64,000 nucleotides of DNA from Mammaliicoccus stepanovicii (GTDB lineage: Bacteria; Bacillota; Bacilli; Staphylococcales; Staphylococcaceae): positions 1 to 64,000 of the forward strand of contig NZ_PPQZ01000003.1 in the NCBI RefSeq assembly GCF_002902525.1. The letters run 5' to 3'. The position numbers were made by a program, and so were the translations under genes. Positions 59,846-64,000 of this stretch are shown here, piece after piece. Within the stretch, counting starts at the first letter, position 1. Every line of letters begins with the position of its first letter. The notes under the pieces are model-generated. The model saw only the letters and a list, made by a program, of their open reading frames with translations, was not told the DNA's origin and ran no database searches.

Positions 59846-60733
59846 TTATTTTTCCAGTCTATTTATTGCTTTTTCGTATTTTTCATCTCTACCTAATGTT
59901 GTCAACTGTGTGTTGATGCTACTTGGTGCTGCTATTTTTTGAAGTTTATCTTCAATCATGATGCTGTTTTTTCTTTCTTGATAATATTTAATTAATGTAT
60001 AATACATCTCAATTTGTGACTGTCTCATTCTATTCACTTTATTGGACGAAATATTTAATTGATTCAATGATTTAATATCTTTCTTAAATATAGGTACTAC
60101 TTCATCATCAATATAGTCAGACTTCTCATTTGCAGAATGTGTTTCATTTAAAAATTTTGCTTTCCCACTTAATTCTTCGCTATTTTTATCAATTACTGTA
60201 ACTAAAGACTCATAATCCTCTTTATCATCGGGATTATTTTTAGCGAGTTTTGCATTTTTCTCTGCATCAGATTTATTCTGTTCGAACACTTTCGTGTATT
60301 GTAAAATCTTTTCATTTGAATGTATAGATTGCTTAAATAAAGTGACATACTTGTTTAATTCTGAAATGATATTCTCTTTATGCTTAACATTATGAATATA
60401 AATATCTTGGACTTCTTTCACTTCATCTGTCTTAGTATCAATATGTTTAACTTGTTTTCTTAAATCCTTTATTTCTGGTAATATATCTTCTTCAAGTTTA
60501 TTTTGAAATTGATTTAACTCATCTTGTTTTTCAACAGTTACTTCCGTACCTATTAATTGGTCTAATTGTTCTAAATTAAGTGTTCCAATATCATTTTTAA
60601 TTGCATCCTCTTTATTATATAATGGTTTCATTTCACGTTTATATTTTTTTAAATCAGAATCAATTTCATTACTACACGCTACCAAAATCAATACAAGAAT
60701 AAACAACATTATGTAAAGTGATTTTATTTTCAT
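59846..60733 (-). CDS. EMYY-motif lipoprotein
   Basis: 295 residues. The signal peptide ends in a lipobox, ILVAC (Cys at residue 20), followed by long coiled-coil-like helices to the C-terminus. The segment RQSQIEMYYTLIKYYQERKN carries the EMYY motif that names this staphylococcal family. It is surface-anchored; the function is unknown. ATG 60733 follows AGAGGTG. It is divergent from the GrpB-like gene. Confidence 0.88.
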   Translation of the reverse strand: MKIKSLYIMLFILVLILVACSNEIDSDLKKYKREMKPLYNKEDAIKNDIGTLNLEQLDQLIGTEVTVEKQDELNQFQNKLEEDILPEIKDLRKQVKHIDTKTDEVKEVQDIYIHNVKHKENIISELNKYVTLFKQSIHSNEKILQYTKVFEQNKSDAEKNAKLAKNNPDDKEDYESLVTVIDKNSEELSGKAKFLNETHSANEKSDYIDDEVVPIFKKDIKSLNQLNISSNKVNRMRQSQIEMYYTLIKYYQERKNSIMIEDKLQKIAAPSSINTQLTTLGRDEKYEKAINRLEK

Positions 60734-60826
60734 CGTTGCACCTCTATTTCACTTGTATTATACATAATTTCATGGATAATTAAAATGTTACATTAACTTT
60801 CAAATACTTATATGAAAGGAATTTTT

Positions 60827-61363
60827 ATGTTAAAAAAACCACAATCCTTTATTCAATTACAATCATCAGATGATTTTAAACCAAATTATATCAATATTCA
60901 ACAACTATTAATACATTTATTAGATACACCTGTTCAAAATGTTTATCATATAGGTGGTACAAAACAAACATATTATGAAACTGAACCAATTGTAGATGTG
61001 CTTGTTACAGTTAAATCATTACATGATATCACAAGTTTAGATGAAAAAAGACTCAACTACCATCAAATATATAGATTACATCATCAATATAAGAAAAAAG
61101 TCATGATGGCTCAATTCGAAGATATGATTTCACTTAAACAAATCGCTCGTTTACACATTGTTGAACAAAATAGTCAGATGTTATATGATTATTTAACTGT
61201 GGAGCGACTTTTATCTGATCACACATCTATAATAGAAGCATTTCAATCTTTTAAATGCGAAGCTTTGTCCAATGCGACAAGCATTAAAATATATGAAAAT
61301 AGTAAACAACAGTGGTTTGAAGACCTTATATCGAAGCATCAACACAAAGAGAATCGCATATGA
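60827..61363 (+). CDS. GrpB-like (UPF0157) nucleotidyltransferase-fold protein
   Basis: A 178-residue protein with the VYHIGGTKQTYYETEPIVDV segment, a variant of the GrpB pattern (HIGST...KPIID) that forms the nucleotidyltransferase-like core. The helical C-terminal half is polar. ATG 60827 follows AAAGGAATTT and is chosen over ATG 60812. The usual Ser in the motif is Gly here, so catalysis is doubtful. It ends 55 bp before murB. Confidence 0.7.
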   Translation: MLKKPQSFIQLQSSDDFKPNYINIQQLLIHLLDTPVQNVYHIGGTKQTYYETEPIVDVLVTVKSLHDITSLDEKRLNYHQIYRLHHQYKKKVMMAQFEDMISLKQIARLHIVEQNSQMLYDYLTVERLLSDHTSIIEAFQSFKCEALSNATSIKIYENSKQQWFEDLISKHQHKENRI

Positions 61364-61418
61364 TTACAAATATTGATATAATCAATATAAGATCATAATA
61401 AAGAAAGGACGTCGAACG

Positions 61419-62336
61419 TTGGATAATCAAACTATATTAAAGGAATTATTATCATTCCTACCTCAATCATTAATTAAAGTAGATGAACCTTTAAAAAAAT
61501 ATACTTTCACTAAAACAGGAGGTAAAGCTGATTTTTATTTGTCACCAACTTCACATATAGAAGTCCAAAAAATCGTAAAATTAGCTTATAACAATCAAAT
61601 TCCATTAACATTTTTAGGGAATGGCTCAAACATTATTATTAGAGATGGCGGTATTAGAGGTATCGTTATTAGTCTTTTAGAATTCAATCAAATTAGTGTA
61701 AACAATCAATCTATAACTTGCGGGAGTGGCGCTGCAATCATCAATGTATCAAGACGTGCTAGAGACCATCATTTATCAGGATTAGAGTTTGCATGTGGTA
61801 TTCCAGGATCAGTCGGTGGAGCCGTATATATGAATGCTGGTGCTTATGGTGGAGAAGTTAAAGATTGTATTGATCATATAAAAGCAATTGATGATACAGG
61901 TGAACTACATATTATCCAAGGCGAAGATTTAGAGTTAGATTACAGAACGAGTATTGTTCAACGTAAACATCTCGTTGTATTAGAAGCAACTTTCAAATTA
62001 GAAGTTGGAGATATTCATACTATTCAAGCGACAATGGATGATTTAACACAACGTCGAGAAGATAAGCAACCTTTAGAGCACCCTTCATGTGGAAGTGTAT
62101 TCCAACGACCACCTAATCACTTTGCAGGTAAACTTATTCAAGAAGCGGGTTTACAAGGTCATAGAATCGGTGGTGTTGAAGTTTCAAAGAAACATGCAGG
62201 TTTCATCGTAAATGTTGATAACGGAACCGCAACAGATTATGAGCAAATTATTGCGCATGTACAAAAAGTTGTTAAAGAAAAATTTGATATTGAACTTAAA
62301 CGCGAAGTTCGCATAATAGGTGAACCCGTAGATTAG
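61419..62336 (+). CDS. murB: UDP-N-acetylenolpyruvoylglucosamine reductase
   Basis: A 305-residue FAD enzyme that completes UDP-MurNAc synthesis. [11 protein letters not shown] and [17 protein letters not shown] bind [23 protein letters not shown] is the family signature; [17 protein letters not shown] carries the catalytic Ser; and the structure lacks the type I insert, so it is type II. It starts at TTG 61419 behind AAAGGA. Confidence 0.97.
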   Translation: MDNQTILKELLSFLPQSLIKVDEPLKKYTFTKTGGKADFYLSPTSHIEVQKIVKLAYNNQIPLTFLGNGSNIIIRDGGIRGIVISLLEFNQISVNNQSITCGSGAAIINVSRRARDHHLSGLEFACGIPGSVGGAVYMNAGAYGGEVKDCIDHIKAIDDTGELHIIQGEDLELDYRTSIVQRKHLVVLEATFKLEVGDIHTIQATMDDLTQRREDKQPLEHPSCGSVFQRPPNHFAGKLIQEAGLQGHRIGGVEVSKKHAGFIVNVDNGTATDYEQIIAHVQKVVKEKFDIELKREVRIIGEPVD

Positions 62337-62372
62337 TATTAATTTTTCATAAAAATACCTGAGACGAACTTT

Positions 62373-62420
62373 AAAAAGCAGTAGAAAATCAGATTCTTAT
62401 CTGAAATTCTACTGCTTTTT
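62373..62420 (+). terminator. murB terminator
   Basis: AAAAAGCAGTAGAA pairs with TTCTACTGCTTTTT with an inner TCAGAT/ATCTGA stem, then TTTATTTTT. Confidence 0.92.
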
Positions 62421-62462
62421 TATTTTTCGCTATATCTTTACTTGTAGATTGATTTCCTAGGT

Positions 62463-62770
62463 TCATGACTTACACCATCTCATGGATTAACTACTGCGTT
62501 ATTCCATGACTTACACCATCTTGTGGATTAACTGCCGACTTATTCCATGACTTACACCATCTTGTGGATTAATTACCGACTTATTCCATGACTTTGCCCA
62601 TCTCTTGGATTAACTGCCGACTTATTCCATAACTTTGCCCATCTCTTGGATTAACTGCCGAGTTCTTCCGTGACTTACACCATCTCTTGGATTAACTTCT
62701 GAGTTATTCCGTGACTTACACCATCTCTTGGATTAACTTCTGAGTTATTCCATGACTTCCACCATTTCGG
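62463..62770. repeat. 41-bp tandem repeat array (7 full copies plus a partial)
   Basis: Copies begin at 62463, 62504, 62545, 62586, 62627, 62668 and 62709, exactly 41 bp apart, with a partial copy from 62750 (about 21 bp). Each unit opens (C/T)C(A/G)TGACTTACACCAT and continues to a TGGATTAA block and a final GTTATT-like end. Copies 6 and 7 are identical; the others differ at a few positions. The period is not a multiple of three and no gene runs through it. It fills most of the 577-bp murB-sstD gap. Confidence 0.95.
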
Positions 62771-62817
62771 ACTCCATATTTAATAAATGACTCAGAAGAA
62801 CTATACATTCATAATAA

Positions 62818-62857
62818 AACACGAGGAAATCATTTTTTATCATGATTTTCTCGTGTT
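62818..62857. terminator. sstD terminator
   Basis: AACACGAGGAAATCAT pairs with ATGATTTTCTCGTGTT with one mismatch over a TTTTTATC loop. The minus-strand U-tract is TTTATTATG, so it mainly serves sstD. Confidence 0.85.
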
Positions 62858-62913
62858 AATTAATACTGAAACGAAGGAAGTTCCAGGTGTTTTTATTATA
62901 TAACTATAATTTA

Positions 62914-63954
62914 TTACTTTAATCCCTTCATAACTTCATCAATTTGCTTCACAGTCGTTCTTACACCACCAGAAGATAAATACCACAATTGTGGATCAAC
63001 TTGTACAACGTTATGATGTTTAATTGCTTTTACATTTTTAATGACATCATTAGATAATGCTGCTTTAGATGTTTCTTTACCACCTATCGCTTTGCCTCTA
63101 TCCATTGCATAAATAATATCTGGGTTTTTCTCAGTAATATATTCATAACTAATTGGTTGTCCGTGACCAGCTACTTTAACGTCTTTAGCACTTGGTTTCA
63201 ATCCTAATGTGTCATAAATTAAACTACCAAAACGTGACCCCGGACCAAATGTTGATAATTCACCTTCATTAACAAGTAAATACATCGCCTTATCATTTGA
63301 TTTACTTGCTTTTGTTTTCACTTCTTTAACTTTATCTTTAAGGTCTTTGTTTAACGCTTTTGCCTTCGATTCTTTCTCGAATATTTTACCTAAGTTTGTT
63401 GTGTTTTCTTCGATTGAATTCAAGTAATTTTTATCATCTGCACCGACATATAATCTTGCTGCATCTGGTGCTGCTTTTTTCAATTCATCTTGAACTTCAG
63501 TACCTGATGTTCGACCTGAGAATAGAATTAAATCAGGATTAATCTCTGCAATTTTATCGAAGTTTACTTCTTTCAGTGAACCTGTATTTATGTACTTATC
63601 ATCTTTAAATTCATCTAAGAATTTAGGTAATGTTGCTTTACCTTCTCCTTTAGGTACGCCTTTCACTACATCTTTAGCGCCCAACGCTTCAATCGTATCT
63701 AATGCACCATAGTCTAGTACGACTACTTTTTTAGGGTTTGTAGGAACTGTCACTTTCTCGCTAACACTTTTAGCATCGCTTCCGTCATCTTTCTTACCAC
63801 GTACTTGATATTTTGATTGTATTTCAATAGTTTTAGGTTTGTTTTTCGTATCTTCTTTAGATGTTTGTTTCTCTTTGTTGTTAGAATCATTTCCACAAGC
63901 TACGAGTACAATTGATAATAATGTAATTAATATAAAACTAAATGCTCTTTTCAT
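62914..63954 (-). CDS. sstD: Siderophore/catechol-iron binding lipoprotein, SstD-like
   Basis: A 346-residue ABC-transporter receptor. Lipobox LVAC (Cys at residue 20) follows a basic, hydrophobic signal; the rest is the two-lobed periplasmic-binding fold (VVVLDYGALDTIEALGAKDV at the start of lobe one, DLILFSGRTS, a bridging helix and WYLSSGGVRTTVKQIDEVM at the end). The gene closes a minus-strand operon that enters from the right. In S. aureus SstABCD takes up catechol siderophores and catecholamine iron, and lies next to murB as here. Iron control by Fur would be upstream, outside the window. Confidence 0.9.
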   Translation of the reverse strand: MKRAFSFILITLLSIVLVACGNDSNNKEKQTSKEDTKNKPKTIEIQSKYQVRGKKDDGSDAKSVSEKVTVPTNPKKVVVLDYGALDTIEALGAKDVVKGVPKGEGKATLPKFLDEFKDDKYINTGSLKEVNFDKIAEINPDLILFSGRTSGTEVQDELKKAAPDAARLYVGADDKNYLNSIEENTTNLGKIFEKESKAKALNKDLKDKVKEVKTKASKSNDKAMYLLVNEGELSTFGPGSRFGSLIYDTLGLKPSAKDVKVAGHGQPISYEYITEKNPDIIYAMDRGKAIGGKETSKAALSNDVIKNVKAIKHHNVVQVDPQLWYLSSGGVRTTVKQIDEVMKGLK

Positions 63955-63969
63955 TGATATGGATTCTCC

Positions 63970-64000
63970 TTAAAATTTGGTGTTGTCATAAAGTGTTCTA
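63970..64000 (-). CDS. Possible 3' end of the upstream transporter gene
   Basis: A minus-strand frame is open from the window edge and ends RTLYDNTKF at TAA 63972-63970, 15 bp before the sstD start. By analogy with the S. aureus sst operon it would be the ATPase gene sstC. Ten codons are too few to confirm. Confidence 0.35.
   Translation of the reverse strand, partial: RTLYDNTKF

Noticed and set aside
62463-62770. CRISPR array
   Set aside because: The repeat unit is contiguous at 41 bp with no unique spacers between identical repeats, and no cas genes are nearby.

Overview
The window is low-GC Firmicute DNA whose gene order is that of the Staphylococcaceae core genome: tmRNA-smpB-rnr-est-secG, eno-gpmI-tpiA-pgk-gap-cggR, clpP, whiA-yvcK-rapZ-trxB, lgt-hprK-uvrA-uvrB-csbA, prfB-secA-hpf-comFC-comFA-degV, tagO, a GGDEF protein, pepT, glxK, murB and an Sst-type siderophore lipoprotein. 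A c-type cytochrome lipoprotein plus a ResA-like thioredoxin argue against S. aureus and its relatives. They point to an oxidase-positive lineage such as Mammaliicoccus (the former S. sciuri group) or Macrococcus. That assignment is inference from gene content, not from a marker comparison.

Bases 1 to about 10,710 are the right-hand part of a SaPI-like phage-inducible chromosomal island (PICI) inserted at the 3' end of the tmRNA gene. Its left end lies outside the window. The layout is canonical: a TTG-started tyrosine integrase and an Stl-like HTH repressor transcribed rightwards; a divergent Cro-like regulator, a DUF1474 protein, small ORFs, a primase and a DUF927-type AAA+ Rep helicase transcribed leftwards; a candidate replication origin made of GTTGTAC iterons around an AT-rich core; then a late module with winged-helix, coiled-coil and small acidic proteins, TerS, and a sigma-region-4-like protein. 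Two cargo zones flank it. A five-helix membrane protein of unknown function sits between int and the attachment site. At the left edge is a two-gene operon encoding an unknown 143-residue protein and a SecB-like chaperone, a candidate toxin-antitoxin-chaperone or anti-phage locus.

Bases 10,710-24,202 hold the trans-translation and mRNA decay genes (tmRNA, smpB, rnr), an esterase, secG, a divergent monocistronic EPSP-synthase-family gene, and the glycolytic operon under CggR, ending with a tRNA-Arg(CCG). clpP follows with a perfect CtsR operator. An alkaline phosphatase carries an 11-bp-phased PhoP-box-like array. Then come cell division and metabolism regulators, the lipoprotein and HPr-kinase cluster, uvrAB behind a perfect LexA box, and the cytochrome-linked genes. 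prfB has its programmed frameshift. The competence remnant comFA/comFC, tagO, a ThrE-type exporter pair, pepT, glxK, a YtxJ bacilliredoxin, murB and sstD complete the window. A 41-bp tandem repeat array fills the murB-sstD gap.

Most core genes are ordinary. The parts that repay study are the island (origin, operators, two cargo zones), the EPSP synthase paralogue and the 41-bp minisatellite.
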